A stretch of 64,000 bases of DNA from Endomicrobiaceae bacterium (GTDB lineage: Bacteria; Elusimicrobiota; Endomicrobiia; Endomicrobiales; Endomicrobiaceae), in the NCBI GenBank assembly GCA_028711215.1, contig JAQTSO010000005.1:1-64000 (forward strand). The letters are read 5' to 3'. Under the pieces are notes generated by a model. It made no database searches. It saw only the letters and a program-made list of their open reading frames with translations, and had not been told where the DNA came from. Made by a program: the position numbers and the translations under genes. Positions 15,966 through 26,837 of this stretch are shown one piece after another. The number at the start of each line of letters is the position of its first letter. Positions within the stretch are counted from its first letter, which is position 1.

Positions 15966-16004
15966 TAAAAAAGCTGTTATATTCAAACTATACCGGCTTT
16001 TTTT
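15966..16004 (+). terminator. Rho-independent terminator after greA
   Basis: An A-rich stem base plus AGCTG...TATA (15970-15981) pairs with TATA...CGGCT (15989-15998), with one mismatch and one G-U, followed by seven T's. It probably ends the transcript that starts with dxr. Confidence 0.75.
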
Positions 16005-16015
16005 ATGTCAAAAAA

Positions 16016-17461
16016 ATGACTAAATTAAACGAATATATGCCAAAAATAATATTGTTTTTTATTTTAACATTATCGGTATATATATATACTTACAGCATAA
16101 AATTTATTCCGTTAGACGGAGACGAACTGTTTACATTAAATATAGTTAATATGAACAGTATCTTTGATGTTATTAAAATTGGAAACATAAATGATACACA
16201 TCCCCCGCTGTATCATATCTTGCTGTTTATATTTGTTCAATTTGCGGGAGTATCGGAAACATCCGTAAGGTTATTATCATCAATATTTGGAACACTTTCA
16301 ATATTATCAATTTATATACTGGCAAAAAAAATGTTTTCCGAAAAAGAAGGTTTAATTTCAGCTTCAGTAATGCTTTTTATATGGTCACTCATAATTGTTA
16401 ACCAGTATGCAAGAGGATATGCTCTTTTACTTTTCTTAAGTATTTTAACAATGATTTTTTTATACGACATAACTGACAGGCTTGGACAGAATAAAAACAT
16501 AAAAAAAAGTCTGATATTCTATGTCATTTCGACAACTCTGTGCATATACACTCATTATTTCGGATTACTTTTAATATTTATTGAATTTCTATTTTTATTT
16601 TTTATACGATTTAAATACATAAAACAGATATTACCTGTCTATTTTTTTATTTTTTTACTGTATCTGCCTTGGATTCCTTTTATACATACAAGATATATTC
16701 ATACTGTTTATCCCGATTTTATTCAATGGGTAAGATGGAATGTTTTTGGTGGTTACGAAAATATATTTTTATTGCCGTTACTATGCACATATCCATTTAT
16801 ATTCATTATATACAAAAAAATATCTAACGGACACTCAATGTCAGAGTTTGTAAATATTTATAAAAGTGAGATTATGTTAATTGTACTGGCTGCTGTGCCT
16901 TTTATTTTTGTATGGATTAGTGATAAATTCCTGTTTAAATGTTATAACCACAGATACATAATTTTTTCAATAGCACCTTATTATATTCTTGCAGCTAGGG
17001 GAATAGTACTGATTTTCAGAAAATTTATATTGATTACAACAGCGACACTTCTTTTATTAACAGGAATGTCTTTTCATGTAATAATTTCACACATACAACA
17101 TCTAACTGGGAATTATTCAGATCAACCCATAAATGCTTTAATGGATGTTAAAAAAAAATACGGCAAATATCCGGATTCTTTTTTATTGCTGGAAAAAGCC
17201 AATTATTTTGATTATCATTTAAACAATTATTGTAAAGAAATTCCCAATAGTAAAATTAAAATTATCGACTATACTGAAAAAAATTCAAAAATTAAAATTA
17301 TGAATTTCATAACACAGCAAAAACCGAAATATGTCTGGTTAATCGATAGTTTAAAAAAAGAACATTTCTTAATCCTAAACAATACCCATAACCGGATATA
17401 CAGTAATTCTTATAAAGGCTGGGATGTTTATCTTTTTGAAAAAAAACAGATTAAAGTTTAA
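16016..17461 (+). CDS. GT-C family membrane glycosyltransferase (PMT/ArnT-like)
   Basis: 481 residues with about ten or more hydrophobic segments. Just after the first one lies LDGDELFT (acidic motif 34-37), followed by DTHPPLYH (60-67), the typical first-loop layout of GT-C enzymes that use polyprenyl-phosphate sugars (PF02366/PF13231-like). These act on the outer face of the inner membrane on lipid A, glycans or proteins; the acceptor is unknown here. The C-terminal 100 residues look soluble. The start ATG sits 11 bases after the greA terminator T-run, with no clear Shine-Dalgarno, so ATG codon 8 is an alternative start. Confidence 0.75.
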   Translation: MTKLNEYMPKIILFFILTLSVYIYTYSIKFIPLDGDELFTLNIVNMNSIFDVIKIGNINDTHPPLYHILLFIFVQFAGVSETSVRLLSSIFGTLSILSIYILAKKMFSEKEGLISASVMLFIWSLIIVNQYARGYALLLFLSILTMIFLYDITDRLGQNKNIKKSLIFYVISTTLCIYTHYFGLLLIFIEFLFLFFIRFKYIKQILPVYFFIFLLYLPWIPFIHTRYIHTVYPDFIQWVRWNVFGGYENIFLLPLLCTYPFIFIIYKKISNGHSMSEFVNIYKSEIMLIVLAAVPFIFVWISDKFLFKCYNHRYIIFSIAPYYILAARGIVLIFRKFILITTATLLLLTGMSFHVIISHIQHLTGNYSDQPINALMDVKKKYGKYPDSFLLLEKANYFDYHLNNYCKEIPNSKIKIIDYTEKNSKIKIMNFITQQKPKYVWLIDSLKKEHFLILNNTHNRIYSNSYKGWDVYLFEKKQIKV

Positions 17462-17601
17462 TAATTCTTTAATACCGCTAAAAATATTGATTTTTCAAGA
17501 TTGACAATACCGGTATATAATAGTAAAATAAAAAAGTTATATTTAGTCAAGAAAATCCAACAATAAAAAAATAATATAAATTTTAATATAGAGAGGATAA
17601 A

Positions 17602-18918
17602 ATGAGTACTCAAAAATGCGAATTTCAATCGAAAGTTTTAGAAAAAAAGCCTTGTGCTTTGGTAATGGAAGTGGAAATACCTACGTCTCAAACGGATGCA
17701 GAGATGGTAAATGTGTATCAATCAATACAGGCTTCTGCAAAGGTTCCGGGTTTTAGAGCCGGCAAAGTCCCTATGGATTTAGTACAAAAGGAATATGCAG
17801 GACTTGCTAAAGAAAAATTAGTAGAAAATATGATTAAAAAAACTGTTTTTTCTGCATTGGAAAAAGAAAATTTTTCACCGATAGATATGCCGACGGTAAA
17901 AGATATTAATTTTGAAGAAGGAAAAAACCTTAAATATGTATTTGAAGCAGAATGTCATCCGGAAATAAAAGCAAAAGACTACAAAGGTATTGTTGTAAAA
18001 AAAGAAAAGCTTACTATTACCGATGCCAACGTTGATGAAAACATAAAAATTATGCTTGACAGAAATTCAAAACTGGTGATATCTGATGACAGTATTGTAA
18101 AGAAAGATAGTTTTGTTATAGTCAATTATCAAGGTTTTTGCGACGGAACAGAAATTAAAGAGATTAAAGCAAATGACTATATGCTAGATCTAGGTGCAGA
18201 AAATACTTTAAAAGGATTTAAAGATTTGGTTGGTTCCAAAAAAGGTGAAACAAAAGATATTGAAATTGAATATCCGGCTGACTATCCCAACAAAGTATTA
18301 GCCGGCAAAAAAGTGATATTTAAAACAACAGTAGTTGAAGTAAAAGATAAACAGTTGCCTGAACTAAATGATGATTTTGCAAAGGATATGGGACTTGAAA
18401 ATTTAGAAGATTTAAAGAAAAAATTGAAAGAAACAATAGAGCAGGAAGAAGTTAAAAGACAAAATGCAGAAGTAGAAAAACAAATAGTTGAACATTTGTT
18501 AAATAATAATAAATTTGATGTTCCTGCAACAATAATTGCCCAACAAAAGGAATATTTAATAAAAAAAATGTCGGACTATATGAAAAATCAGGGTGCCCCT
18601 GAAGATTACATAGCAAAACAAGTTGAGGCAAACCAGGAAAAGTATAATGATGAAGCTGATAAAAATGTCAGATTATCTTATATTCTTAATTCAATTTATT
18701 TAACAGAAAAACTTGAAGTATCCGAACAGGATTTAGAAACAGAAAAACAAAAAATGCTAGATTCTAATCCGACAAGAAAAGATGATGTTGAAAAATATTT
18801 CATTGAACACAAAAACAACATATCGGCTTCAATGAAAGAAGAAAAACTATTTAAATTCTTGCTTGATAATGCAAAAATTACTGAAACAGAAAAAGATATG
18901 CCGGTAAAAGGTAATTAG
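17602..18918 (+). CDS. tig: Trigger factor
   Basis: 438 residues, ribosome-associated chaperone and prolyl isomerase. The N-terminal ribosome-binding domain has VPGFRAGKVPMDLV (signature GFRxGKxP). The FKBP-type domain (about 165-250) has FVIVNYQGFCDGTEI and LKGFKDLVGSKKGETKD, and a helical C-terminal chaperone domain follows. It has a GAGAGGA Shine-Dalgarno. It heads tig-clpP-clpX-(SGNH)-lon, a protein-folding and proteolysis operon. Confidence 0.95.
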   Translation: MSTQKCEFQSKVLEKKPCALVMEVEIPTSQTDAEMVNVYQSIQASAKVPGFRAGKVPMDLVQKEYAGLAKEKLVENMIKKTVFSALEKENFSPIDMPTVKDINFEEGKNLKYVFEAECHPEIKAKDYKGIVVKKEKLTITDANVDENIKIMLDRNSKLVISDDSIVKKDSFVIVNYQGFCDGTEIKEIKANDYMLDLGAENTLKGFKDLVGSKKGETKDIEIEYPADYPNKVLAGKKVIFKTTVVEVKDKQLPELNDDFAKDMGLENLEDLKKKLKETIEQEEVKRQNAEVEKQIVEHLLNNNKFDVPATIIAQQKEYLIKKMSDYMKNQGAPEDYIAKQVEANQEKYNDEADKNVRLSYILNSIYLTEKLEVSEQDLETEKQKMLDSNPTRKDDVEKYFIEHKNNISASMKEEKLFKFLLDNAKITETEKDMPVKGN

Positions 18919-18927
18919 GAGGACTAA

Positions 18928-19536
18928 ATGCCAAATTTTATACCTACAGTAATTGATAAAAGCGGTAATACTTCTGTCGGTTACGATATATATTCAAGAT
19001 TGTTAAAAGACAGAGTTATTTTTGTCGGCGGACATGAAGGCTCTGTTACAACAGATTCTGCCAATTCTCTGATAGCACAGCTTTTATTCCTGGATGCCGA
19101 AGATAATACAAAAGATATAACTTTATATATCAATTGCCCGGGTGGAATGGTAACTGCAGGTCTTGCTGTTTATGACACGATGCAATATATCAAAAGTCCG
19201 GTTACTACAATATGCATGGGTATGGCAATGTCTTTTGGAGCTGTATTACTTGCAGCTGGAACAAAGGGAAAAAGATATGCTCTCCAACATTCAAGAATCA
19301 TGATACATCAACCTCTGATTTACGGCGGTGGAATTTCAGGCACAGTATCAGATATTGATATTGAAACAAGAGAATTAGTATTAACTAAAGAAAAATTGTC
19401 CGTAATTATTGCAAACCATACAGGACAAACAAAAGAAAAAGTACTGGCAGATACCGAGAGAAATTATTATATGTCATCTGAAGAAGCAAAAAAATATGGA
19501 ATAATTGATGAAATAATAATACCGGGGAAAAAATAA
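18928..19536 (+). CDS. clpP: ATP-dependent Clp protease proteolytic subunit
   Basis: 202 residues, a serine peptidase that forms the 14-mer barrel fed by Clp[21 protein letters not shown] and [16 protein letters not shown] carry the nucleophile Ser; SRIMIHQPL holds the catalytic His. The segment around the Ser reads MAMSFGAV rather than the usual QAASMGAF, an uncommon but conservative change. It lies 9 bases after tig and 1 base before clpX. Confidence 0.95.
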   Translation: MPNFIPTVIDKSGNTSVGYDIYSRLLKDRVIFVGGHEGSVTTDSANSLIAQLLFLDAEDNTKDITLYINCPGGMVTAGLAVYDTMQYIKSPVTTICMGMAMSFGAVLLAAGTKGKRYALQHSRIMIHQPLIYGGGISGTVSDIDIETRELVLTKEKLSVIIANHTGQTKEKVLADTERNYYMSSEEAKKYGIIDEIIIPGKK

Positions 19537-19537
19537 G

Positions 19538-20788
19538 ATGGAAAAAGATACTGAACAAAAATGTTTGTTTTGCGGGAAACCAAAATCTAAAGGTAAAAGA
19601 TTTGTCGGTGGCGGCGGCACAATAATTTGTGCTGATTGTATAAAAAGTTCGAGTGAAATTTTAAACCGCTTGGAACAATCCGATCTTGTTGATTCTTTTA
19701 AAAAGGTCCCCAAACCTAAAGAAATTAAAAAGTCTTTGGATAATTATGTTATTGGCCAGGAACAAGCAAAAAAAATACTCTCTGTTGCCGTATATAATCA
19801 TTACAAAAGAATAGAAAATGCTTTATCAAATGATGATGTTGAATTGCAGAAATCAAATGTGTTATTAATAGGTCCTACCGGAACAGGAAAAACATTGCTT
19901 GCCCAGACGTTGGCAAAGATGCTTGATGTGCCGTTTGCCATTACTGATGCCACAACTTTAACTGAAGCTGGTTATGTAGGAGAAGATGTTGAGAATATAC
20001 TTTTAAGACTTTTACAAAATGCAAATTTTGATATAAAGAAAGCTCAGAGAGGTATAATTTATATAGATGAAATAGATAAGATTTCAAGAAAATCTGAAAC
20101 CCCCACAATAACAAGAGATGTTTCGGGTGAAGGAGTACAACAAGCTCTGTTAAAAATAATAGAAGGAACCATTGCAAATGTGCCTCCGCAGGGCGGAAGA
20201 AAGCATCCTCAGCAGGAATTTATACAAATAGATACTACAAACATATTGTTTATATGTGGAGGAGCTTTTGACGGTTTGGAAAAAATTATTGAAACGAGAA
20301 TGAATAAAAAAATTATTGGTTTTTTAAACAGTAAAGAAAATTTAAACAATGAAGAAAAATTAAAAAACAAAGACAGAGTATTTTCAAATGTTGAGACCCA
20401 GGATTTAATTAAATACGGTCTGATACCTGAATTAGTAGGAAGACTGCCGGTTATATCAACGTTGAATCACTTAACCGTTGAAGATTTTATTCATATTTTG
20501 ACAGAACCCAAAAATTCATTGGTAAAGCAATACACTAAAATTTTCAAACAAGAAGGTATTGAACTTGTTTTTGAAAAAGAAGCTTTAAATGAAATAGCAT
20601 CACTTGCAATAAAAAGAAAATCCGGTGCAAGAGGATTAAGGTCAATGATTGAGAATATTCTTATGGAAACAATGTTTGATAAATTTCAGGAAAACAATAT
20701 AACGAAATGTATTGTTGATATTGATTCTGTAAACGGAATAAAAGTGCCAAAATATGTTGATAGTGACAATGGTAATAAAACAGCATGA
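19538..20788 (+). CDS. clpX: ATP-dependent Clp protease ATP-binding subunit ClpX
   Basis: 416 residues, AAA+ unfoldase partner of ClpP. The N-terminal C4 zinc finger uses C9, C12, C31 and C34 for substrate and adaptor binding. Walker A is GPTGTGKT (112-119), followed by the GYVGEDVE pore loop region, Walker [11 protein letters not shown], and the sensor-2 GARGLRS near the C-terminus. The IGF-type ClpP-binding loop appears as IIGFLNS. It overlaps the next gene by ATGA. Confidence 0.95.
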   Translation: MEKDTEQKCLFCGKPKSKGKRFVGGGGTIICADCIKSSSEILNRLEQSDLVDSFKKVPKPKEIKKSLDNYVIGQEQAKKILSVAVYNHYKRIENALSNDDVELQKSNVLLIGPTGTGKTLLAQTLAKMLDVPFAITDATTLTEAGYVGEDVENILLRLLQNANFDIKKAQRGIIYIDEIDKISRKSETPTITRDVSGEGVQQALLKIIEGTIANVPPQGGRKHPQQEFIQIDTTNILFICGGAFDGLEKIIETRMNKKIIGFLNSKENLNNEEKLKNKDRVFSNVETQDLIKYGLIPELVGRLPVISTLNHLTVEDFIHILTEPKNSLVKQYTKIFKQEGIELVFEKEALNEIASLAIKRKSGARGLRSMIENILMETMFDKFQENNITKCIVDIDSVNGIKVPKYVDSDNGNKTA

Positions 20789-21891
20789 CGTTATTCTTTA
20801 AATTTATAGATTTTTTAAATGCATATCCTTATATATATATTTTTTTTGCATGTTTATTATCATGTTTGACAATATTTTTGACTGTAAAAATAAATATAGT
20901 AAGAAAATTATTTTTAAGTTTTTCAATGTTCTTTTTTATGCTGTTTTTTATAGAATTAATATTGTCTTTGTACTTGCTGCCTATCGCCACAAAGCCAATA
21001 GAATTATATAATAAACCAAACAATTATTTTCCCGATAGTGGCACAAGATATCAAGTATCTGAAATTTTGCTTAATAACGGGCATAGAAAATGGTTTTTAG
21101 TGGACAAAAATTATCCTGAGTTTAAAAATAATTTTGCAAACAAAAAAAATATTGTCTTAGAAGCAATATACACTATTGATGAAAACGGATTGCGTTACAC
21201 GAAATCAAATATTAATTCTGAAGAAACTTATTTGTTTATGGGTTGCTCGTTTGTTTTTGGTGCATGCGTAAATGATGAACAAACGCTTCCTTATTATTTT
21301 TCTCAAGCTCTTGATTTTAACAAAAAGATTATTAATGCCGGGCAGGATTCAAAAGGCATAAACAGAGCTCTTTCTTTTTTAAAAAGTAATTTTTTTGATG
21401 ATATATTTGAAAAATCTAAAATAAAAAATATAATATATCTATACATGGATGATCATATATCAAGAGCTTTCAGATATAATATACCATCTGATAATATGAT
21501 TTATGAAAATGGTGAAGTTTCAGAAATTCAACAGCCTTTTAAATTGATCAAAAAAGTATTTATAAAAAGTTTGATATATAATAGATTTTTTTATAATTTT
21601 ATTGAAAATAATTCACGGAAATTTTATTTGAATAAAATAAAACAACAATTTTTGAACATGAATGAAGTCGTTCAAAAAAAGTATAAAAGCAATCTCATTG
21701 TTCTTATGTGGAGTTCTCAAAAAGAATTGGAAGACTTGTTTATAAAAAACAACATAGATTTTATAGAAATTTATAAATATTTGGATTTAAAAACAGACAT
21801 TGTGAAAGGAGATGGGCATCCAAATCCTTCATGTAATAAAAAAATGTCGGATATATTATTAACATATCTGAAAAACAGAGGAGATTTATGA
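20785..21891 (+). CDS. Membrane-anchored SGNH-like protein between clpX and lon
   Basis: 368 residues. Two N-terminal hydrophobic segments (about 13-35 and 41-66) precede a soluble domain. The domain has [20 protein letters not shown] (nucleophile block, Ser 155), where SGNH proteins usually have GDSFTFG-G-V-D-ET. It ends with GDGHPNPS, the Asp-x-His block. Block III Asn is not obvious (LYMDDH may take its place). It is probably an esterase or acyltransferase acting on envelope glycans or lipids. It overlaps both neighbours by ATGA, so it is translationally coupled to clpX and lon. Confidence 0.68.
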   Translation: MTLFFKFIDFLNAYPYIYIFFACLLSCLTIFLTVKINIVRKLFLSFSMFFFMLFFIELILSLYLLPIATKPIELYNKPNNYFPDSGTRYQVSEILLNNGHRKWFLVDKNYPEFKNNFANKKNIVLEAIYTIDENGLRYTKSNINSEETYLFMGCSFVFGACVNDEQTLPYYFSQALDFNKKIINAGQDSKGINRALSFLKSNFFDDIFEKSKIKNIIYLYMDDHISRAFRYNIPSDNMIYENGEVSEIQQPFKLIKKVFIKSLIYNRFFYNFIENNSRKFYLNKIKQQFLNMNEVVQKKYKSNLIVLMWSSQKELEDLFIKNNIDFIEIYKYLDLKTDIVKGDGHPNPSCNKKMSDILLTYLKNRGDL

Positions 21892-24263
21892 GCGAATTAG
21901 ACAAAGTATCCAGTGAAAGTAATTTGCAAAATATTCCCAAAATGTTGCCGATGCTTCCTGTTAGAGATGTTGTTGTATTTCCTGCAATGGTACTGCCTTT
22001 GGCTGTCGGCAGAGAAAAATCTATCAGAGCTTTGGAAGAAACAATGACAAGCAACAGATTAATATTTGTAATTACACAGAAAAATTTACAAATAGAGGAT
22101 CCTACTCCCGATGATATATACAAAATAGGTACCGTATGTGAAATTTTGCAAATGTTAAAAATGCCTGACGGCACATTGAAGATTTTGATTGAATGTGTTG
22201 CCAGGGCAGAATGGACGGAATTCAAATTAAACGACAAAGGCTATGTCGAAGTTGGCATAAGTGTTTTTGACGACGATATTGAAAAAACTCCAGAAATAGA
22301 AGCCATAATGCGCAGAACTATTTCATTATTTGAACAATATGTTAAATTAAATCCAAGAATGCCTATGGAAATTTCAATATCTGTTTCAAATATTCAGGAA
22401 CCATCCAAATTAGCAGATACTATTGCTTCTCATATATCAATAAAAAATAATGAAAAACAGGCCATATTAGAAGCCACAAATCCTGAGAAAAGACTTAATA
22501 AAATCACGCAAATATTGAATGCAGAAATAGAAATTTTAAATATTGAACGTAGAATCCAAAACAGAGTAAGAAACCAAATAGAAAAAAATCAAAAAGAATA
22601 TTATCTTAACGAACAAATGAAAGCCATACAAAAAGAACTTAAACAAAAAGATGATAATTCGAAAGAAATAGATGAGCTTAGAGCAAAAATAAAAGCAAGT
22701 TCTATGTCTAAACAAGCAGGAGAAATTGCAGAAAAAGAGCTCAGCAGAATGGAAAAGATGATGCCAATGTCTCCGGAGGCAAGTGTTATCAGAACGTACG
22801 TTGAATGGCTGCTGGACATCCCTTGGCAAAAATTAACCGAAGATAATTTAGATTTGGTAAGAGCAAAAGCAATATTAGATGATGACCACTATGGGCTTGA
22901 AAAAGTAAAAGAAAGAGTCGTTGAATATTTGGCTGTATTATCCAGAGTAAAAAAGATAAAAGGACCAATTTTATGCTTTATCGGCCCACCGGGAGTAGGT
23001 AAAACTTCAATAGCAAAATCCGTTGCAAGAAGCCTTGGCAGAAATTTGGTTAGGATTTCTATGGGCGGGGTAAAAGACGAGGCAGAAATAAGAGGTCACA
23101 GAAGAACATATATCGGTTCCATGCCGGGAAAAATAATACAGTCTATGAAAAAAGCCGGTTCCAGCAATCCGGTTTTTATTTTAGATGAAATAGATAAGAT
23201 GGGTAGTGACTGGAGAGGTGATCCTTCATCAGCGTTGCTTGAAGTTTTGGATCCGGAACAGAACTATTCGTTTAATGATCATTATTTGGATATTGATTAT
23301 GATTTATCTGATGTTATGTTTATAACAACAGCAAATACATTAAACAATATTCCGACTACGTTGTTGGACAGACTTGAAGTAATCAGATTTTCAGGTTATA
23401 CGGATGAAGAAAAACTTTCAATTGCAATAAAATATTTAATTCCAAAACAGATAAAAGATCACGGATTAAAAGAAACTGAGTTAACTATAAATGATGATGC
23501 CATAAAAATTATCATATCAAATTATACACATGAAGCCGGAGTTAGAAATTTAAACAGAGAAATTGCAAATTTATGCAGAAAAATTACAAAACAACTATCA
23601 TTAGAAAAAGATAAACAAGCTATTGCCGTAACATCGGCAAATATTGAAGATTATTTAGGTATTCCTCATTATGAAAGAGACCGAATAGCCGACAATGATA
23701 TAGGCGTAGTAACAGGACTTGCCTGGACCGAAGTCGGCGGGGAAACATTAACAATAGAAGTTAACATGATGAAGGGCAAAGGTATACTGAGTCTTACAGG
23801 TAAGCTCGGAGATGTAATGAAAGAATCCGTACAGGCAGCTCTTACATACGTAAAATCTTCGGCTAAAAAACTCGGTATTAAGGATGATGTTTTTAAAGAC
23901 ACAGATTTTCATGTCCATGTTCCGGAAGGAGCAGTGCCTAAAGACGGACCAAGTGCCGGACTTGCAATGGCAACTGCCCTTGCTTCCGTATGTATGAATA
24001 TTCCCGTTAAGAAAAAAATTGCAATGACAGGTGAAATAACTTTAAGGGGTCGTGCTCTTGCAATCGGCGGTTTAAAAGAAAAAGTTCTGGCAGCTTACAG
24101 AGAGGGGATAACAACAGTTTTATTTCCTATAGGAAACAAAAAAGATTTAGCTGATATACCGGAAAATGTTAAGAAAAAAATCAAGATGATACCGGTTAAA
24201 CATATGGATGAAGTTATTAATATCGTTTTTGAAAAAACAACAAATAAAAAGAAAACAAAATGA
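21888..24263 (+). CDS. lon: ATP-dependent protease Lon
   Basis: 791 residues, LonA type, degrading misfolded and regulatory proteins. The N-terminal substrate domain (about 18-215) starts MLPVRDVVVFPAMVLPL, then a coiled coil (220-300). The AAA+ module has Walker A GPPGVGKT (366-373) and Walker B FILDEIDK (430-437). The protease domain has Ser 689 in PKDGPSAG and Lys 732 in GGLKEKVL, the catalytic dyad. It overlaps genes on both sides by 4 bases. Confidence 0.97.
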   Translation: MSELDKVSSESNLQNIPKMLPMLPVRDVVVFPAMVLPLAVGREKSIRALEETMTSNRLIFVITQKNLQIEDPTPDDIYKIGTVCEILQMLKMPDGTLKILIECVARAEWTEFKLNDKGYVEVGISVFDDDIEKTPEIEAIMRRTISLFEQYVKLNPRMPMEISISVSNIQEPSKLADTIASHISIKNNEKQAILEATNPEKRLNKITQILNAEIEILNIERRIQNRVRNQIEKNQKEYYLNEQMKAIQKELKQKDDNSKEIDELRAKIKASSMSKQAGEIAEKELSRMEKMMPMSPEASVIRTYVEWLLDIPWQKLTEDNLDLVRAKAILDDDHYGLEKVKERVVEYLAVLSRVKKIKGPILCFIGPPGVGKTSIAKSVARSLGRNLVRISMGGVKDEAEIRGHRRTYIGSMPGKIIQSMKKAGSSNPVFILDEIDKMGSDWRGDPSSALLEVLDPEQNYSFNDHYLDIDYDLSDVMFITTANTLNNIPTTLLDRLEVIRFSGYTDEEKLSIAIKYLIPKQIKDHGLKETELTINDDAIKIIISNYTHEAGVRNLNREIANLCRKITKQLSLEKDKQAIAVTSANIEDYLGIPHYERDRIADNDIGVVTGLAWTEVGGETLTIEVNMMKGKGILSLTGKLGDVMKESVQAALTYVKSSAKKLGIKDDVFKDTDFHVHVPEGAVPKDGPSAGLAMATALASVCMNIPVKKKIAMTGEITLRGRALAIGGLKEKVLAAYREGITTVLFPIGNKKDLADIPENVKKKIKMIPVKHMDEVINIVFEKTTNKKKTK

Positions 24264-25672
24264 TAAAAGTTTTTGGCTTATTTGAAAAATATCTATTGGA
24301 AAAACTACCGCAAATTACATTTGTATCTTTGACGGTAGTTTTTTTTATTAATGCTTTTTACAACATAGCTTTACTTACCGATGGAACATTTAATTTTGCA
24401 AACATTCTAATTGATCTTTTTTGGGATGAGAATAGATTTTTCGCAACTTTCATAGTAAATCTTCCTATGATTCTGGCAATAAAATTAGGCTGTACTGATT
24501 TTAATTTGTTTATTATTATGCAGGGATTTTGGTTCTTTTTTGTAACATTAATATGTTTATTTATTACATATATCAATATTCCAAAAAAACATAGAAATAT
24601 GTTTCAATTCGTTCTTTTATCTTATTTAATTTCAATGAATTTTGTCGGCACATTTTTTTCAAGTAAAAGTTTCTTGTGTGCAGGTTTATACTGGATTATT
24701 GCAGTAGTGCTCATTTTTGAAAACTTCAATACAATTTCATATAAAAAATTGTTTTTACTTTTAATTTGTTCAATTTTCATGATAAAAAATTATGAATGGA
24801 GTGCTGTTTTTGCATTATTGTTTATTATTTATTATATATTCAAAATAAAAAACATCAATACTTACATTAGTTTATATAAAAAAACACTGATATATATAAT
24901 ATTTTTTATCTTTTTTCTTCCGATATTATCTTTTATCTTCACTTGGGTTACTGAAACGGAATTTTTAATTTATATATCTAAAAATCCAATTCAAGAAATG
25001 CTTGTTGATTCTCAATTACCACAAGCATTAATTGTTATTGTTTTTATAATTATGATTTTATTTTTGTCATTAAAAAAAAATAAAAGTAAAATTACAGATT
25101 CCGTTTTATTTTTATGTTTTTGCTGTTTATTGTTTATATTTATTAATTATAATTTCTTATATTCAATTTCGAGTTACAGATTATTTAATTTTTTTCTGCC
25201 TTTAACTTTCTCATTGCTTATATTTTTGATTTATAATAAAAAAATATTTGTTAAATTTAAAATCATAAAATTGTTAAATTTTATATTGCTGGGACTTTTT
25301 ATATTTAACATATCTGTGATTGCACAAAAATGGAATAAAAGCCTTAATAACATATATTATGTCTTAACTACAAACAAAGGCATATTAAAAGCCGAAGATT
25401 ATCCGTTATCTTTACAGGAAGGATTTCAACTCCATATGTGGCTTTCTATTATTCTTCAAAAAGAAAGAGGGGTTTCAAATATTGATTCTATATTTATCTC
25501 ATTTAGTACCCTAAAGCCCTCAAGTAATTCGGTATTAAAAACAATAAATAATTTTTTATCTTTTCCTAATTTAAAAAAATATGGGATAACATACAGTGAT
25601 GAATTGTTGAAAAAAATAGAAGAAAATAGTAAACTGGTTTCTAAAATTAACAAAAAAGAATTAATAATATAA
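24260..25672 (+). CDS. Polytopic membrane protein of unknown function
   Basis: 470 residues with about ten hydrophobic helices and short polar loops, very rich in Phe and Ile. No catalytic motif is recognised, although a GT-C-like transferase or a DUF6056-type protein is possible. A stretch around residue 105 (YINIPKKHRNMFQFVLLSYL) resembles YINIPKDKKETFEIILLSFL in the protein at 59079-60449, suggesting paralogy. It overlaps lon by ATGA and is followed 16 bases later by the serine-synthesis pair. Confidence 0.7.
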   Translation: MIKVFGLFEKYLLEKLPQITFVSLTVVFFINAFYNIALLTDGTFNFANILIDLFWDENRFFATFIVNLPMILAIKLGCTDFNLFIIMQGFWFFFVTLICLFITYINIPKKHRNMFQFVLLSYLISMNFVGTFFSSKSFLCAGLYWIIAVVLIFENFNTISYKKLFLLLICSIFMIKNYEWSAVFALLFIIYYIFKIKNINTYISLYKKTLIYIIFFIFFLPILSFIFTWVTETEFLIYISKNPIQEMLVDSQLPQALIVIVFIIMILFLSLKKNKSKITDSVLFLCFCCLLFIFINYNFLYSISSYRLFNFFLPLTFSLLIFLIYNKKIFVKFKIIKLLNFILLGLFIFNISVIAQKWNKSLNNIYYVLTTNKGILKAEDYPLSLQEGFQLHMWLSIILQKERGVSNIDSIFISFSTLKPSSNSVLKTINNFLSFPNLKKYGITYSDELLKKIEENSKLVSKINKKELII

Positions 25673-25688
25673 ATACAGGAGAACAAAA

Positions 25689-26822
25689 ATGAAAAAACAT
25701 TATTTGCTCACACCAGGACCTACCCCAATTCCACCGGAAGTTGCATTGAAAGAAGCTTTGCCTATTATTCATCACAGAACAAATGAATTTGCAGTTATTT
25801 TTAAAGATGTTGCAGAAGGACTAAAGTATTTGTTCCAGACAAAAAATGATGTGTTTATGACATCTTCTTCCGGAACAGGGACAATGGAAAGTGCCGTTGT
25901 AAATTTATTATCTGCAGGAGATGAAGTAATAGTTGCAAGTTCAGGTAATTTTGGTGACAGATGGGCAAAGATTTGCCAAGTTTACGGAGTTACTGTACAT
26001 AATGCAAACGCACCTTGGGGCAAGCCTGTTTCTGCAAGTGAAATTGAAAAAATTTTAAAAACAAATCCAAAAGTGAAAGCTGTTTATACAACATTTACGG
26101 AAACTTCAACCGGTGTTGTTAATGACATAAAAGCAATCGGAGAAATCGTTTCAAAAACTGATGCCATTATGGTTGTTGATGCAATTTCCGGTCTTGTCGG
26201 ACAGGAATTTCACATGGATGATTGGAAAGTTGATGTTACTGTGAGTGGTTCTCAAAAAGGTTTTATGTTGGCACCCGGGTTAGCATTTGTTGCTTTAAGT
26301 GACAAAGCATGGAAAGTTACAGAAACTTCAAAACTTCCAAAATTTTATTTTGATTATAAAAAATATAAGAAATCACTGCTAACCAGTGAAACTCCTTTTA
26401 CTCCGCCTGTAACGTTGATAGTTGCACTTCAGGAAGCAATTAGAATGCTGAAGGAAAAAGGAATTGAGAATGTTTGGGCAGACTGCAGATTGCTTGCAAA
26501 AGCTTCGAGAGAAGGAATGAAAGCTATAGGTCTTGAAATATTTGCCGAAAGTCCTTGTGATGTTGTTACAAGTGCAAAAGTACCTGAAGAAATCGGCGGA
26601 AAAATCGTAAAAATATTAAGAGAAAAATATGGAGTCTCAATAGCTGGCGGACAAGGAGATCTTAAAGGAAAAATAATTAGATTTGCACACATGGGTTATA
26701 TTGGGAAAGCCGATATATTAGTAGGTTTTGCTTGTTTAGAAATGGTACTATGTGAACTTGGTTATAAATTAGAAAAAGGTAAATCTGTAGCTGCTGTTCA
26801 AGAGGTTTTATTAAACAATTAA
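25689..26822 (+). CDS. Class V aminotransferase, probably phosphoserine/serine-glyoxylate type
   Basis: 377 residues, PLP-dependent aminotransferase of the alanine-glyoxylate / serine-pyruvate branch. It begins YLLTPGPTPIPPEV, shows SSSGTGTMESAV (phosphate cup) and TETSTGV, and has the Schiff-base Lys 190 in SGSQKGF. It lies directly upstream of serA, so it most likely converts 3-phosphohydroxypyruvate to phosphoserine in place of SerC. This comes from context, since branch members also act on glyoxylate. AGGAGAA Shine-Dalgarno. Confidence 0.88.
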   Translation: MKKHYLLTPGPTPIPPEVALKEALPIIHHRTNEFAVIFKDVAEGLKYLFQTKNDVFMTSSSGTGTMESAVVNLLSAGDEVIVASSGNFGDRWAKICQVYGVTVHNANAPWGKPVSASEIEKILKTNPKVKAVYTTFTETSTGVVNDIKAIGEIVSKTDAIMVVDAISGLVGQEFHMDDWKVDVTVSGSQKGFMLAPGLAFVALSDKAWKVTETSKLPKFYFDYKKYKKSLLTSETPFTPPVTLIVALQEAIRMLKEKGIENVWADCRLLAKASREGMKAIGLEIFAESPCDVVTSAKVPEEIGGKIVKILREKYGVSIAGGQGDLKGKIIRFAHMGYIGKADILVGFACLEMVLCELGYKLEKGKSVAAVQEVLLNN

Positions 26823-26837
26823 ATTAAGAGGATTAAA

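Noticed and set aside
17501-17521. TTGACA close to TATAAT with the palindrome ATACCGGTAT between them, upstream of tig
   Set aside because: The spacer is only 9 bases, too short for a sigma-70 promoter. The TATAAT may be a real -10, but no -35 at 16-18 bases was found, and a single palindrome is not enough to call an operator.
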